Shown one piece after another: positions 35,605 to 44,408 of a stretch of 64,000 bases of DNA. The DNA comes from Microbacterium esteraromaticum (GTDB lineage Bacteria > Actinomycetota > Actinomycetes > Actinomycetales > Microbacteriaceae). The position numbers were made by a program, and so were the translations under genes. The notes beneath the pieces are model-generated. The model searched no databases. It saw only the letters and a list, made by a program, of their open reading frames with translations, and had not been told where the DNA came from. Positions within the stretch are counted from its first letter, which is position 1, and each line of letters starts with the position of its first letter. Location: contig NZ_JAFBBS010000001.1 in NCBI RefSeq assembly GCF_016907315.1, forward strand, positions 1,364,001-1,428,000. Reading direction: 5' to 3'.

Positions 35605-36550
35605 AGTAACTGAGGACCGCATCGGCACCGGCTCGGCGGATCGACAGGAGCGACTCGAGCACCGCGGCCCGGCGGTCGATCCATCCGTTCGCGGCGGCAG
35701 CCTCGACCATCGCGTACTCGCCCGACACCTGGTACGCCCACACGGGCACGTCGACGGCGTCGCGCACCTCGCGCAGCACATCGAGGAAGCCCATGGCCGG
35801 CTTGACCATGACGATGTCGGCGCCCTCATCCTGATCGAACAGGGCCTCGCGCACACCCTCGCGGCGGTTGCCGGGATCCATCTGGTACGTGCGCCGGTCG
35901 CCCGTGAGCTGCGAGTCGACGGCCTCGCGGAACGGGCCGTAGAACGCGCTCGCGTACTTCGCCGAGTACGCGAGGATCAGGGTGTCGGAGAAGCCCTCAT
36001 CATCGAGCGCCTCGCGGATGATCGCGACCTGGCCGTCCATCATCCCGCTGAGCCCCAGCAGCTGCGAGCCGGCGCGCGCCTGAGCGAGGGCCATCGAGGC
36101 GTACCGCTCGAGGGTGGCGTCGTTGTCGACGGCGCCGTCCGACGACAGCACACCGCAGTGGCCGTGGTCGGTGAACTCGTCGAGGCAGAGATCGGTCTGC
36201 ACGACGAGCGCGTCGCCCACTTCTGCAGCCAGTGCGGCCGTCGCGACGTTGAGGATGCCGTCGGGATCGTCAGCGCCGGAGCCGATCGCATCGCGCACGG
36301 CAGGGACGCCGAAGAGCATGACTCCGCCGACGCCGGCCTCGGCCGCCTCGACCGCCGCGCGACGCAGAGAATCGAGGGAGTGCTGCACGACACCGGGCAT
36401 CGAGCCGATCGGCGCAGGGTCGGTCAGACCCTCGCGCACGAACATGGGCAGAACGAGCTGACGCGGCTCGAGCGAGGTCTCGCGCACCAGGTTGCGCACG
36501 GGCGCCGACTGGCGCAGGCGACGCAGCCGCGCCTCGGGGAAGCGGCTCAC
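35567..36550 (-). CDS. hemB: Delta-aminolevulinic acid dehydratase (porphobilinogen synthase)
   Basis: The 327-residue enzyme condenses two 5-aminolevulinate molecules to porphobilinogen. The catalytic Lys residues lie in YSAKYASAFYGPFR and MVKPAMGFLD. The metal-site segment reads DLCLDEFTDHGHCG. It keeps the first and third Cys of the zinc type but has Asp in place of the middle Cys, an intermediate between zinc and magnesium forms. The GTG start overlaps the hemD stop by four bases (GTGA), so translation is coupled. Confidence 0.95.
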   Translation of the reverse strand: MSRFPEARLRRLRQSAPVRNLVRETSLEPRQLVLPMFVREGLTDPAPIGSMPGVVQHSLDSLRRAAVEAAEAGVGGVMLFGVPAVRDAIGSGADDPDGILNVATAALAAEVGDALVVQTDLCLDEFTDHGHCGVLSSDGAVDNDATLERYASMALAQARAGSQLLGLSGMMDGQVAIIREALDDEGFSDTLILAYSAKYASAFYGPFREAVDSQLTGDRRTYQMDPGNRREGVREALFDQDEGADIVMVKPAMGFLDVLREVRDAVDVPVWAYQVSGEYAMVEAAAANGWIDRRAAVLESLLSIRRAGADAVLSYWASEAAQWLRSR

Positions 36551-37344
36551 GGCGCGAACTCGTCTGCTGCGTGAGGAAGGGTGAAGCGCGAGACCGTGTC
36601 GATCAGGGCATCCACCGTCTGCTTGTCGGCGATGGCTGTGACCGGAAGACCGGCCTTCTCGGCGTCCTTGGCCGTGCGGGGTCCGATCGCGGCGAGCATC
36701 GTCGTGTCGGGGATCTCGGGGAACTGCTCCCGCACCTGCTTGGCGACCGATCCGCTCGTGATCAGGATCGCGTTGATGCGGCCGTTCTCGACATCGCGGC
36801 GGATGCGGTCGGTGACCGGCACCCCCACCGTGCGGTACGCGACGACGCTGTCGACGTCGTGCCCGGCCTCTGTGAGCATGACCGACAGCACGGGCTTCGC
36901 GATCTCGCTGCGCAGGGTGAGGATGCGCTGCGCGTCGGGCTCGATCGAGATGATCTTCTCGGCCATGCCCGCCGCCGAGTTGTCGAGCTCGGGCATGAGC
37001 GCGACGTCGTAGCCGGCGGCCTGCAGGGCCGCGGCGGTCGTTTCGCCGACGGCGGCGACCTTGGTGCGCGACGGGATCTCGACCCGGTGCGCATAGAGCA
37101 CGTCTACCGTCGTGGCGCTGGTGATCGTCAGCCAGTCGTACTCGCCGGCCTGCAGACGGGCGAGGGCGGCGTCGAGGGCATCCTGGTCTGTTGTCGGGGC
37201 GAAGTTGATGAGCGGTGCCACCACCGGCACCGCACCGAGCGAGCGAAGGCTGGCGGCGACGCCATCACCCCAGGGGCCGCCTCTGGGCACGAGAACGCGC
37301 CAGCCGTCGAGCGGCCTTGCGGTCTTGGTATCGGAAGCAGTCAT
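36547..37344 (-). CDS. hemD: Uroporphyrinogen-III synthase
   Basis: The start at 37344 gives 265 residues, normal for HemD; upstream codons in the same frame overlap hemC. The sequence has the low-conservation two-lobed pattern of the family: GWRVLVPRGG at the N-terminus, YDWLTITSATTVDVL in the first lobe and AILITSGSVAKQVREQF in the second. It closes the ring of hydroxymethylbilane with inversion of ring D. Placement between hemC and hemB with 10-base and overlapping junctions supports the call. A hemD fused to a methyltransferase is not seen. Confidence 0.9.
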   Translation of the reverse strand: MTASDTKTARPLDGWRVLVPRGGPWGDGVAASLRSLGAVPVVAPLINFAPTTDQDALDAALARLQAGEYDWLTITSATTVDVLYAHRVEIPSRTKVAAVGETTAAALQAAGYDVALMPELDNSAAGMAEKIISIEPDAQRILTLRSEIAKPVLSVMLTEAGHDVDSVVAYRTVGVPVTDRIRRDVENGRINAILITSGSVAKQVREQFPEIPDTTMLAAIGPRTAKDAEKAGLPVTAIADKQTVDALIDTVSRFTLPHAADEFAP

Positions 37345-37354
37345 CTGATCACTC

Positions 37355-38341
37355 TCACGGAAGGAGGTCGGCCGCTCCCTGTTCGAGCAGCCGATGGGCC
37401 GCAGAGTCGCCGAGCTCACGAGCCGTGCGCATCGGGTCTGCACCATCGGCAGCATCCGCTCCGTTGCCGCTGCCGTTCCGTCGAATATACCCCCTGCTCA
37501 GGGACTCGGTGACGTCGAGACCGATCCGGCGTCCGCCGCCGGGTTCGTATACGACCGCGCGCACCCGGATGCTGTCTTCTGTGACGACCGCGTGGGCAGC
37601 CATCGGCGCCTGGCAGCCAGCCTCGAGGCCGGCGAGAACTGCGCGCTCGACCGTCACCGCGATGCGGGTCTCGAGGTGATCGAGCTGCGACAGCGCGTGC
37701 AGCAGATCGGCCGGAGCATCGGCCGTGGTCTCGACCGCCAGGGCCCCCTGACCGGGCGCGGTCGGCCATTCGGTGAGGCCGAGCGACTCACGGCGCAGCG
37801 TCGTCTCGGATCCGAGACGGGTGAGCCCCGCTGCCGCGAGGATCACTGCATCCAGCTCGCCGGACGACACCCGCTCGAGACGCGAGTCGACGTTGCCTCG
37901 GATGTCGACGACCTCGGCGTGCGGCGCCCTGCGCCGCACCTGCGCGATGCGACGAGGCGAGCCGGTGCCGACCGTGCTGCCGTGACGCAGCTCGTGCAGG
38001 GGCGTGCCGCCGCGCGTGATGACGACATCCCTGGCATCCGCCCGCCGCGGCGTCGCCGCGATGACCAGCTCGGGCGGCACGGCCGTCGGCAGATCTTTCA
38101 GCGAGTGCACGAGGATGTCGCACTCCCCCGCGATCAGCGCTTCGCGCAGGCGGTTGGCGAAGATGCCGGTGCCGCCGATCTCGGAGAGGGATGCCCGGTT
38201 CGTGTCGCCCTCGGAGACGATCGGAACGAGCTCGACGGGGCGCCCTGCGACAGCGGCGAGAGCGTCGGCCACGTGACCCGACTGCGCCTGCGCGAGAGCG
38301 CTGCGTCTGGTTCCCAGCCGGATCGGCGCGAGGGTGCTCAC
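37355..38341 (-). CDS. hemC: Hydroxymethylbilane synthase (porphobilinogen deaminase)
   Basis: The 328-residue protein polymerises four porphobilinogens. The N-terminus IRLGTRRSALAQAQSGHVADAL, the ALIAGECDILVHSLKDLPT active-site segment with its Asp, and the dipyrromethane-cofactor Cys in GLEAGCQAPMAAHA are all present. The GTG start overlaps the chdC stop (GTGA). The C-terminal domain is normal in length. Confidence 0.95.
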   Translation of the reverse strand: MSTLAPIRLGTRRSALAQAQSGHVADALAAVAGRPVELVPIVSEGDTNRASLSEIGGTGIFANRLREALIAGECDILVHSLKDLPTAVPPELVIAATPRRADARDVVITRGGTPLHELRHGSTVGTGSPRRIAQVRRRAPHAEVVDIRGNVDSRLERVSSGELDAVILAAAGLTRLGSETTLRRESLGLTEWPTAPGQGALAVETTADAPADLLHALSQLDHLETRIAVTVERAVLAGLEAGCQAPMAAHAVVTEDSIRVRAVVYEPGGGRRIGLDVTESLSRGYIRRNGSGNGADAADGADPMRTARELGDSAAHRLLEQGAADLLP

Positions 38342-39015
38342 TGCAGCACTTCTGCGATCTCGTCGAGGCGCAGGCGGCGCCCGGTGTAGAAGGGCACCTC
38401 CTCCTTCACGTAGCGACGCGCCTCGGTGTAGCGCAGGTCACGCATGAGGTCGACGAGCTCGGTCGGCGAATCCGACTCGAGCGGAAGCAGCCATTCATAG
38501 TCGCCGAGGGCGAAGGCCGCGACGGTGTTGGCGATCACGCCGGTGAACGCGGCGCCCTTGCGACCGTGGTCGGCGAGCATCTTGCGACGCTCGGACTCGT
38601 CGATCAGATACCACTCGGGCGTGCGCACGAACGGGTACAGGCAGAGCCAGTCCTTGGGCTCGACGCCGCGCAGGAAGCCGGGCACGTGCTGGCGGTTGAA
38701 CTCGGCGTCGCGATGCACGCCCATGACGTTCCACACCGGAAGCAGGTCGCGCAGCAGATCGGTGCGGCGCAGGCGGCGCAGGGCGCGCTGCAGCTCTTCG
38801 ACGGTGTCGCCGTGCAGCCAGACCATGAGGTCGGCGTCGGCCTTGAGCCCGCTGACGTCGTAGAAGCCGCGGACCGTGACACCCGAGTTCTCGATGTGGC
38901 CGACGAGAACCTCGAGTTCGGACGCGTCGGCTTCGATCGCCGGGGCTGCGGGGTTGCGACCCCACACTGCCCACAGGGTGAATCCGGACGGGTGTGCATC
39001 GAGCGTTTCGGACAT
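38338..39015 (-). CDS. chdC: Coproheme decarboxylase (chlorite dismutase-like, HemQ)
   Basis: The 225-residue protein is the peroxide-dependent enzyme that converts iron-coproporphyrin III to heme b in Gram-positive bacteria. The actinobacterial ChdC features are the dimeric ferredoxin-like repeat, the conserved YPFVRTPEWYLI segment with the radical-forming Tyr, and the GRKGAAFTGVIANT proximal region. Its presence, with cgoX and hemE, shows the coproporphyrin-dependent route. CAGACT six bases before the ATG suggests an internal leaderless promoter. Confidence 0.95.
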   Translation of the reverse strand: MSETLDAHPSGFTLWAVWGRNPAAPAIEADASELEVLVGHIENSGVTVRGFYDVSGLKADADLMVWLHGDTVEELQRALRRLRRTDLLRDLLPVWNVMGVHRDAEFNRQHVPGFLRGVEPKDWLCLYPFVRTPEWYLIDESERRKMLADHGRKGAAFTGVIANTVAAFALGDYEWLLPLESDSPTELVDLMRDLRYTEARRYVKEEVPFYTGRRLRLDEIAEVLQ

Positions 39016-39021
39016 GCTTCC

Positions 39022-39027
39022 AGTCTG
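39022..39027 (-). promoter_or_regulatory. Leaderless-type -10 box for chdC
   Basis: On the minus strand CAGACT sits six bases upstream of the chdC ATG, and the same CAGACT-N6-ATG arrangement is found at the gene starting at 33847. Confidence 0.5.
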
Positions 39028-39084
39028 CCCCTTCTCAGCGAGGGCGGCGAACCGGGGCGAGCGTCCGCCCGTGCAAGCCTCCGC

Positions 39085-39432
39085 TCAGCGAGAGATCGCG
39101 CGGGCGATCACCCACACGAGTCCGCCGACGGTCGCGGCTGCGGCGACGACAGCGGCCCCCGCACCCACCGGGTTGCGGTGCGCGAAGGCGCGAGCGCGCA
39201 CGACGCCGCGCGCCGTCGCCTTCTCGATGCGACGAGGGAAGTTGCCCCGGACCTCGATTGCCGCGAGAGCGGCGCGGAGTTCGGCACGGGCCGACTCCAC
39301 GGGGTCGACGATCCCCACCGGCACGACAGTGCGCGGCAGGGGGCTCTGCACGATGTCGGCGTTGCGTGCGAGTTCGGCGTTGCGTGCTCGCTCGTCGCGG
39401 CGTGCCACCTCGGTGTACTCAGAGTCGGTCAT
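39085..39432 (-). CDS. DUF3618-like small membrane-associated protein
   Basis: The ATG at 39432 gives 115 residues. A charged helical part (ESARAELRAALAAIE) is followed by a basic stretch and one membrane segment near the C-terminus (AAVVAAAATVGGLVWVIA). This resembles DUF3618 proteins. It overlaps the holin-X-like gene by 14 bases and belongs to a YtxH/holin-X/DUF3618 trio often found together in actinobacteria. The role is unknown, possibly envelope stress. Confidence 0.72.
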   Translation of the reverse strand: MTDSEYTEVARRDERARNAELARNADIVQSPLPRTVVPVGIVDPVESARAELRAALAAIEVRGNFPRRIEKATARGVVRARAFAHRNPVGAGAAVVAAAATVGGLVWVIARAISR

Positions 39433-39829
39433 GTTCGGGAGCTCCCTTGATGAGACGCACATCGGTGGCGACAGCCTGGCCGGGGTTCTCGCGCTTGGTC
39501 ACCTTGCGGAAGCGCGCGATGCCGAGAAGCGCGAAGATCACGATGAAGACGAGCAGGAATCCGAAGACAGCGAGGGCCGAGACCCACGCCGGCCACCACG
39601 AGCTCAGGCCGATGATGCCGAACGCCAGCAGTACGGGGATCGCCCAGAACAGCAGGAAGAGGACGATCACGAACCACAGGCTGCCGATACCGGCGTCTTT
39701 CGCGGTGCGCGAGACCCACGCCTTGGCGGCGTTGACCTCGGCGGTCACGAGATTGCGAACCAGCTCGGGCAGATCCCCGAGCAGGGTCAGCAGGCTGTCG
39801 TCGGCACGATCGCGGTATCCGCGAAGCAT
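39419..39829 (-). CDS. Phage holin family protein (actinobacterial Holin-X)
   Basis: The 136-residue protein has an amphipathic N-terminus (LPELVRNLVTAEVNAAKAWV) and two membrane segments (about 50-72 and 80-105), as in the Holin-X/DUF1469 family. Despite the family name no phage genes are near, so it is a chromosomal membrane protein. It sits three bases after the YtxH gene and overlaps the DUF3618 gene. Confidence 0.82.
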   Translation of the reverse strand: MLRGYRDRADDSLLTLLGDLPELVRNLVTAEVNAAKAWVSRTAKDAGIGSLWFVIVLFLLFWAIPVLLAFGIIGLSSWWPAWVSALAVFGFLLVFIVIFALLGIARFRKVTKRENPGQAVATDVRLIKGAPEHDRL

Positions 39830-39832
39830 CCG

Positions 39833-40231
39833 TCAGGCCTTTTTCTTGGGCGTGACGCTGTCAGACCCGACCGGCTTGGCGGGGGGCATGGTGCCGCCCG
39901 ACTTCGCGTCGTTCGAATCCTTGGCGTCGGCCACCTTCTCTGCCGCGTCCTTGGTCGCGTCGATGGCGCCGTCGAGCTTCTCGCCCGGAGTCGTGCCCGA
40001 CTTCGAGACGGCCTTGGCGACCTTGACCGCACCGGTCCAGACGGCACCGGGAACGGCGGCGGCCTGCGACTTGGCGAAGTCCTGCACGCGCGAGACCTGC
40101 TCCTGAACCGGGTCGAGGTTCCACACCTTCAACCACTGCGTCTTGATCTGCTGGTAGCGCTCGCGCCCCGCTCGACTGCCGAGGACGTAGCCTGCGCCGA
40201 GTCCGATGACGAGTCCGATCTTTCCCTTCAT
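39833..40231 (-). CDS. YtxH-like small protein
   Basis: The ATG at 40231 follows a strong Shine-Dalgarno AGGAGG. The 132-residue protein opens with MKGKIGLVIGLGAGYVLGSRAGRERYQQI, a single glycine-rich membrane segment followed by the basic SRAGRERY motif seen in YtxH-type general stress proteins. The rest is a Lys/Ala/Asp-rich soluble tail. It leads the three-gene membrane unit between cgoX and chdC. Confidence 0.8.
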   Translation of the reverse strand: MKGKIGLVIGLGAGYVLGSRAGRERYQQIKTQWLKVWNLDPVQEQVSRVQDFAKSQAAAVPGAVWTGAVKVAKAVSKSGTTPGEKLDGAIDATKDAAEKVADAKDSNDAKSGGTMPPAKPVGSDSVTPKKKA

Positions 40232-40345
40232 GAGGGCCTCCTGACGTTGGTTGCGGCCTCTTCCGCGTTCCAGGGTAACCGCATATTCCCGATTCGACAT
40301 CTGGTCTTGCGCGTGGAGCCGGATAGATGTAGCGCTCGCTCGGGT

Positions 40346-41812
40346 TCAGTCCCAGAGCAGGTCGCCGCGCAGCCTGTCGGCCTCGGCGACAGCATCCGGA
40401 ATCACCTGCGCCAGCCCCGTGCCGGCGACCCACGCGCCCACGACGGCGAGCCCAGCGACCGCCTGCACCGCGGCGCGCACGGCGGCGCGACGCTCGGTCG
40501 CGCCGATCAGCGACGTCGGCTGCGCCTGCACATGCCTGGCGCGATGGGCGGCGAGCAGCTGGTTCGGGTGCAGGGTGACGCCGAGCAGCGCGGATGCCTC
40601 TGACAGGGCGAGCGCGGCGGCCGCATCGTCGTCGAGGGCGGCCGTCGCCGCCGGCTCGCCCTGACTGCCGAACGACACCCGAACGAGGTGACGGCCGGAT
40701 GCCGCATCACGCAGCCAGTCCCATTTGGCGGTCGAGTGCGTGAGCGCCTTGGCGGTGTGGCTGCCGGGAACGGTGAGCACGCCGCTGCCGCGCGGAGCCG
40801 CGTCGAGTTCGGGCGCGTCGAGCAGCAGCGTGACGATCTCGATCTCGGGGGCGGCGCCGGCGTCCCCGAGCCCTGCGACATGTGCGTCGATGAGGCGCCG
40901 GGCCGACGGCTCGGCGGTGGCGACGACCACCCCGGTGGCGTGCAGGGAGGTCACGACCGAGGCATCCGGATTCTCGTCGGCCGGTGCCTCGATCTCGACC
41001 GTCCAGCCGTCGCCGTCGTGGTCGAGACGGGTGGCCACGGTTCCGGTCCGCACATCGGCGCCGTACGCGGTGAGGTCGGCGCGCAGCGCGTCGACCAGCC
41101 GGCTCATCCCGCCGACGAGTCCGAGCACCGCAGCGCCTGGTGCCGTTCCCTTGCGCTCGGCGGCGAGCAGGCCGACGGCTCCGCTCAGGGAGCCGATGCG
41201 GGTGAGGGCTGCGTTGAGTCCGGGGGCGGCGACGTCGGTGTCGACGTCGTCCGGGTCGGCCGAGTAGACACCGGCGGTGACGGGGGCGACGAGCCGGTCG
41301 CGTACGCGCGCGCCCATGCGCGAGCCGACGAGCTTGCCGAGGCTGCGCTCGTGTCCGACGGTCAGCGGCGGGCGAAGGCGGTCGACATAGGCGCGCCAGG
41401 CACCTCGCCAGCCGATGATGCGCCGCACGTCTTCCTGGAAGGGATTGGCCGGGATGCCGAGAAGGCTGCCGACCGGAAGCGGCGCGGCGGGGGCATCGGG
41501 GATTCCGCTGAGCCAGGCAGCGCCGCCCTGCGGTGGAATGATCGCATCCGTGAGTCCGAGTTCGTCGACCAGCGCGCGCACGTGTCCGCCGCGCGTGGCG
41601 AAGCTCTCGGCACCCACATCGACGACGATGCCGCCGAGCTCGGCCGAGCGGATGCTGCCGCCGAGCGCGTCCGAGGCTTCGAGCACCGTCACGCGCATAC
41701 CGACCTTCGCGCACTCGCGAGCGGCGACGAGGCCGCCGATCCCGCCGCCCACGACGACGATGTGCTGCTGCGCCGCGCGCGCGGCGAGTTCGGGCGAGTG
41801 CTCGGATGTCAT
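40346..41812 (-). CDS. cgoX: Coproporphyrinogen III oxidase (HemY-type flavoprotein)
   Basis: The 488-residue flavoprotein has the FAD Rossmann motif VVGGGIGGLVAARECAK and the following GGSIRSAELGG segment. A central membrane/substrate domain and the C-terminal GAWVAGTGLAQVIPDA FAD closure follow. This fold in actinobacteria oxidises coproporphyrinogen III to coproporphyrin III, here with chdC present. It is transcribed from the hemE side with an 88-bp repeat element between the two genes. Confidence 0.93.
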   Translation of the reverse strand: MTSEHSPELAARAAQQHIVVVGGGIGGLVAARECAKVGMRVTVLEASDALGGSIRSAELGGIVVDVGAESFATRGGHVRALVDELGLTDAIIPPQGGAAWLSGIPDAPAAPLPVGSLLGIPANPFQEDVRRIIGWRGAWRAYVDRLRPPLTVGHERSLGKLVGSRMGARVRDRLVAPVTAGVYSADPDDVDTDVAAPGLNAALTRIGSLSGAVGLLAAERKGTAPGAAVLGLVGGMSRLVDALRADLTAYGADVRTGTVATRLDHDGDGWTVEIEAPADENPDASVVTSLHATGVVVATAEPSARRLIDAHVAGLGDAGAAPEIEIVTLLLDAPELDAAPRGSGVLTVPGSHTAKALTHSTAKWDWLRDAASGRHLVRVSFGSQGEPAATAALDDDAAAALALSEASALLGVTLHPNQLLAAHRARHVQAQPTSLIGATERRAAVRAAVQAVAGLAVVGAWVAGTGLAQVIPDAVAEADRLRGDLLWD

Positions 41813-41860
41813 GCTGCGATTCTTCCACCGAGGCCTATGCGGCGGATGCCCACAGCTGAC

Positions 41861-41948
41861 CGTTCACAACTCAGGAGATTCCGGCTGATGAAGGCCGGCT
41901 CCGTACTGGAACCCTGCCTCCAGGCCGGTCGGCGCCTGAATTACGAAC
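41861..41948. repeat. 88-bp element with terminal inverted repeats (TIR family, copy 2)
   Basis: The left end CGTTCACAACTCAGGAG (41861-41877) matches the right-end complement of the element at 4131-4218 exactly. The right end CCTGAATTACGAAC (41935-41948) is its degenerate inverse. Total length equals copy 1 but the interior differs, containing a separate CCGGC...GCCGG stem. It lies in the hemE-cgoX gap. Confidence 0.7.
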
Positions 41949-41960
41949 ATGCGGCGAGGG

Positions 41961-42974
41961 TCAGAGCTCGCCGTGGGCCAGCTGCACGATGCGCGTCAGC
42001 TGATCGGGATCGGTCTCGGGCGGCACGCCGTGCCCGAGGTTGAGGATGTGGCCCTTGGCGCCCCGGCCGCGCGCGATCACGTCGCGCACGTGCGCTTCGA
42101 GCACGGGCCACGGCGCCTGCAGCATGGCGGGGTCGATGTTGCCCTGCACCGCGGTGTCGGGTCCGACGATCGAGATCGCCTCGTCGAGCGGCATGCGCCA
42201 GTCGACGCCGACCGCCGAGGCCGTGCCGTCGAGGCGCATGTCGGCGAGGAAGGGTCCGGTGCCGACGCCGAAGTGGATGCTCGGCAGGCCGATGCCCTCG
42301 AGCGCGGCCTTCGAGTGCTGCGCGATGTGCGCGCGGTAGTCTGCGGTGCTCAGTGAGCCGGCCCACGAGTCGAACAGCTGCACGACCGAGGCGCCGGCAT
42401 CGCGCTGGATCTCGAGGAAGCGGCGCGAGATGCGCGAGAGCCATCCGGCGAGCGCGTTCCATGCCTCAGGGTCGGCGTGCATCATGGCGCGGGCGCGGAG
42501 GTGCTCCTTCGACGGGCCGCCCTCGATCAGGTACGCGGCAAGCGTGAACGGCGCTCCGGCGAACCCGATCAGCGGAGTGTCGCCGAGCTCGGCGACGGTG
42601 AGGCGCACAGCCTCGGCGACCGCAGTGCCGTCGAGGTCGGCCGGGTCGATCTGCGTGATCTTCGCGACGTCGTCGGCCGTGCGCACCGGGTTCGCGAAAA
42701 CAGGACCGCGACCAGGTTCGATCTCGACGTCGACGCCGGCCAGGCGCAGCGGAATGACGATGTCGCTGAAGAACACCGCGGCATCGACCTTGTGCCTGCG
42801 CACGGGCTGCAGCGTGATCTCGGAAGCGAGGTCGGGGGTGAGGCAGGCGTCCAGCATGCGGGTTCCGACGCGCAGCTCGCGGTACTCGGGAAGCGACCGC
42901 CCGGCCTGACGCATGAACCAGACGGGGGTGCGCTCGGGGGTATCACCCGCGAGCGCGCGCAGCAGATCACTCAT
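41961..42974 (-). CDS. hemE: Uroporphyrinogen decarboxylase
   Basis: The start at 42974 gives 337 residues; the much longer open frame upstream runs antisense through hemA and arr and is not coding. The enzyme removes four acetate carboxyls from uroporphyrinogen III to give coproporphyrinogen III. The signatures [19 protein letters not shown] and [16 protein letters not shown] with the [10 protein letters not shown]-terminal motif are clear. It is divergent from hemA and heads the minus-strand heme cluster. Confidence 0.96.
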   Translation of the reverse strand: MSDLLRALAGDTPERTPVWFMRQAGRSLPEYRELRVGTRMLDACLTPDLASEITLQPVRRHKVDAAVFFSDIVIPLRLAGVDVEIEPGRGPVFANPVRTADDVAKITQIDPADLDGTAVAEAVRLTVAELGDTPLIGFAGAPFTLAAYLIEGGPSKEHLRARAMMHADPEAWNALAGWLSRISRRFLEIQRDAGASVVQLFDSWAGSLSTADYRAHIAQHSKAALEGIGLPSIHFGVGTGPFLADMRLDGTASAVGVDWRMPLDEAISIVGPDTAVQGNIDPAMLQAPWPVLEAHVRDVIARGRGAKGHILNLGHGVPPETDPDQLTRIVQLAHGEL

Positions 42975-43042
42975 GCCGCCATCCTCGCATCGAGCGCCTA
43001 TGCACGCGCCGGGCATGGCACAGCACACCCGTGGGCGAGGAG

Positions 43043-43066
43043 CCGGGGTGCGGCAGCGCACCCCGG
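43043..43066. promoter_or_regulatory. Hairpin in the hemE-hemA divergent promoter region
   Basis: CCGGGGTGCG (43043-43052) and CGCACCCCGG (43057-43066) form a perfect 10-bp stem with a 4-base loop. It cannot be a terminator for either divergent gene. It may be an operator or a structure in the hemE leader. Confidence 0.4.
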
Positions 43067-43106
43067 GGTTAGGTCGCCCTTGGATGCCCTTCTGAAATAC
43101 CGGGCG

Positions 43107-43112
43107 TAGACT
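43107..43112 (+). promoter_or_regulatory. Leaderless-type -10 box for hemA
   Basis: TAGACT ends six bases before the GTG start of hemA at 43119; no ribosome-binding site is present. This is one of the clearest leaderless starts in the window. Confidence 0.6.
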
Positions 43113-43118
43113 TGTCGG

Positions 43119-44387
43119 GTGCTGCTCTGCGTGACGGCGAGTCACAAGACCGCCTCTTTCGAACTGCTCGAACGCCTCAGCCGCCACCCCGAGACCGTCG
43201 CCCCCAGCCTGATGGCTGCCGGCGTGCAGGGAGCCGTCGTGCTCGCCACCTGCAACCGATTCGAAGCCTACGTAGAGGCCGATGAGGTGGATTCGGAGGC
43301 GGTCATCGAGACGGTCGCGCAGGCCACTGGCATCCCCGCCGCAGATCTCTCGGGCTCGTACCAGGTCGTCGACGACCCGCACGTCGCCGAGCACCTCTTC
43401 GCGGTCGCATCCGGCCTCGAGTCGGTCGTGTCGGGCGAGGGCGAGATCGCGGGGCAGGTCCGCCGCGCCCTGAGCGGAGCCCGCGAGCAGGGCACCACCT
43501 CGCCGCAGCTCGAGCGCCTGTTCCAGCGCGCCAGCCAGGCGCAGCGCAAGGTCAAGAACGTGACGGCCCTGCATCGCGCCGGCCGCTCGCTCGTGCGTCT
43601 CTCGCTCGAGCTGGCCGACAGCCGCATCGCCGACTGGAGCGCCGAGCGCGTGCTGCTCGTCGGCACCGGCTCGTACGCCGCGGTCACTCTCGCGACGCTG
43701 CGCGAGCGCGGCGCCGTCGACATCTCGGTCTACTCCCCGTCTGGCCGGGCTGTGCCGTTCGCCAAGAAGCACGGCATCCGCCCTGTCTCGGCCGATGGCT
43801 ACGCGACCGTCGCTCAGCGCTCGTCGCTGCTGATCACCTGCACCGCGACCGAGATGGTGCTGGGGCCGGCGCAGTTCGAGCGCACGGCCGGCTCGGGTTC
43901 CGGATGCCCGGTTCCCGGGCACTCCGCCCCGCAGCTCGTCATCGATCTCGGGATGCCGCGCAACGTCGACCCCGCAGTGGCTCAGCTCGAGGGCGTCGCG
44001 CTGCTCGACCTCGAGACCATCCGCCTGCACGCTCCGCTCGAAGAGCTGCACGCGACGGATGCCGCGCGCGATGTGGTGCGCGAGGCTGCCGAGAGCTTCC
44101 ATCTCGACGGCTCGCGTCAGAGCGTGACGCCCGCGGTCGTCGCGCTGCGCACCCACATCTTCGGGCTGCTCGAGGCGGAGATCGATCGTGCCCGCCGTCG
44201 CGGTGACGAGAACGGTCTGGTCGAGCAGGCGATGCGCCACCTCGCCGGCGTGCTTCTGCACACTCCGACGACGCGGGCGCACGAGCTCGCTGCCGAGGGC
44301 CGTGCCGACGAGTTCCACGCCGCACTCGAGACCCTGTACGGCCTGAGCGCCGACTCTGCCAGCGCGTCGGACGCCGCGACCGCCTGA
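43119..44387 (+). CDS. hemA: Glutamyl-tRNA reductase
   Basis: The 422-residue enzyme reduces glutamyl-tRNA to glutamate-1-semialdehyde, the committed C5 step. The nucleophile Cys lies in [14 protein letters not shown], the [17 protein letters not shown] segment follows, and the Rossmann domain contains [13 protein letters not shown]. The GTG start is leaderless. The gene is divergent from hemE, so the whole heme set is controlled from one 144-bp region. Confidence 0.96.
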   Translation: MLLCVTASHKTASFELLERLSRHPETVAPSLMAAGVQGAVVLATCNRFEAYVEADEVDSEAVIETVAQATGIPAADLSGSYQVVDDPHVAEHLFAVASGLESVVSGEGEIAGQVRRALSGAREQGTTSPQLERLFQRASQAQRKVKNVTALHRAGRSLVRLSLELADSRIADWSAERVLLVGTGSYAAVTLATLRERGAVDISVYSPSGRAVPFAKKHGIRPVSADGYATVAQRSSLLITCTATEMVLGPAQFERTAGSGSGCPVPGHSAPQLVIDLGMPRNVDPAVAQLEGVALLDLETIRLHAPLEELHATDAARDVVREAAESFHLDGSRQSVTPAVVALRTHIFGLLEAEIDRARRRGDENGLVEQAMRHLAGVLLHTPTTRAHELAAEGRADEFHAALETLYGLSADSASASDAATA

Positions 44388-44408
44388 TCCGGCCCCACCT
44401 GGGCATCC

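Noticed and set aside
39419..39829. Prophage signature from the holin-family gene
   Set aside because: Holin-X family genes are ordinary chromosomal genes in actinobacteria; no endolysin, capsid or integrase genes are near.
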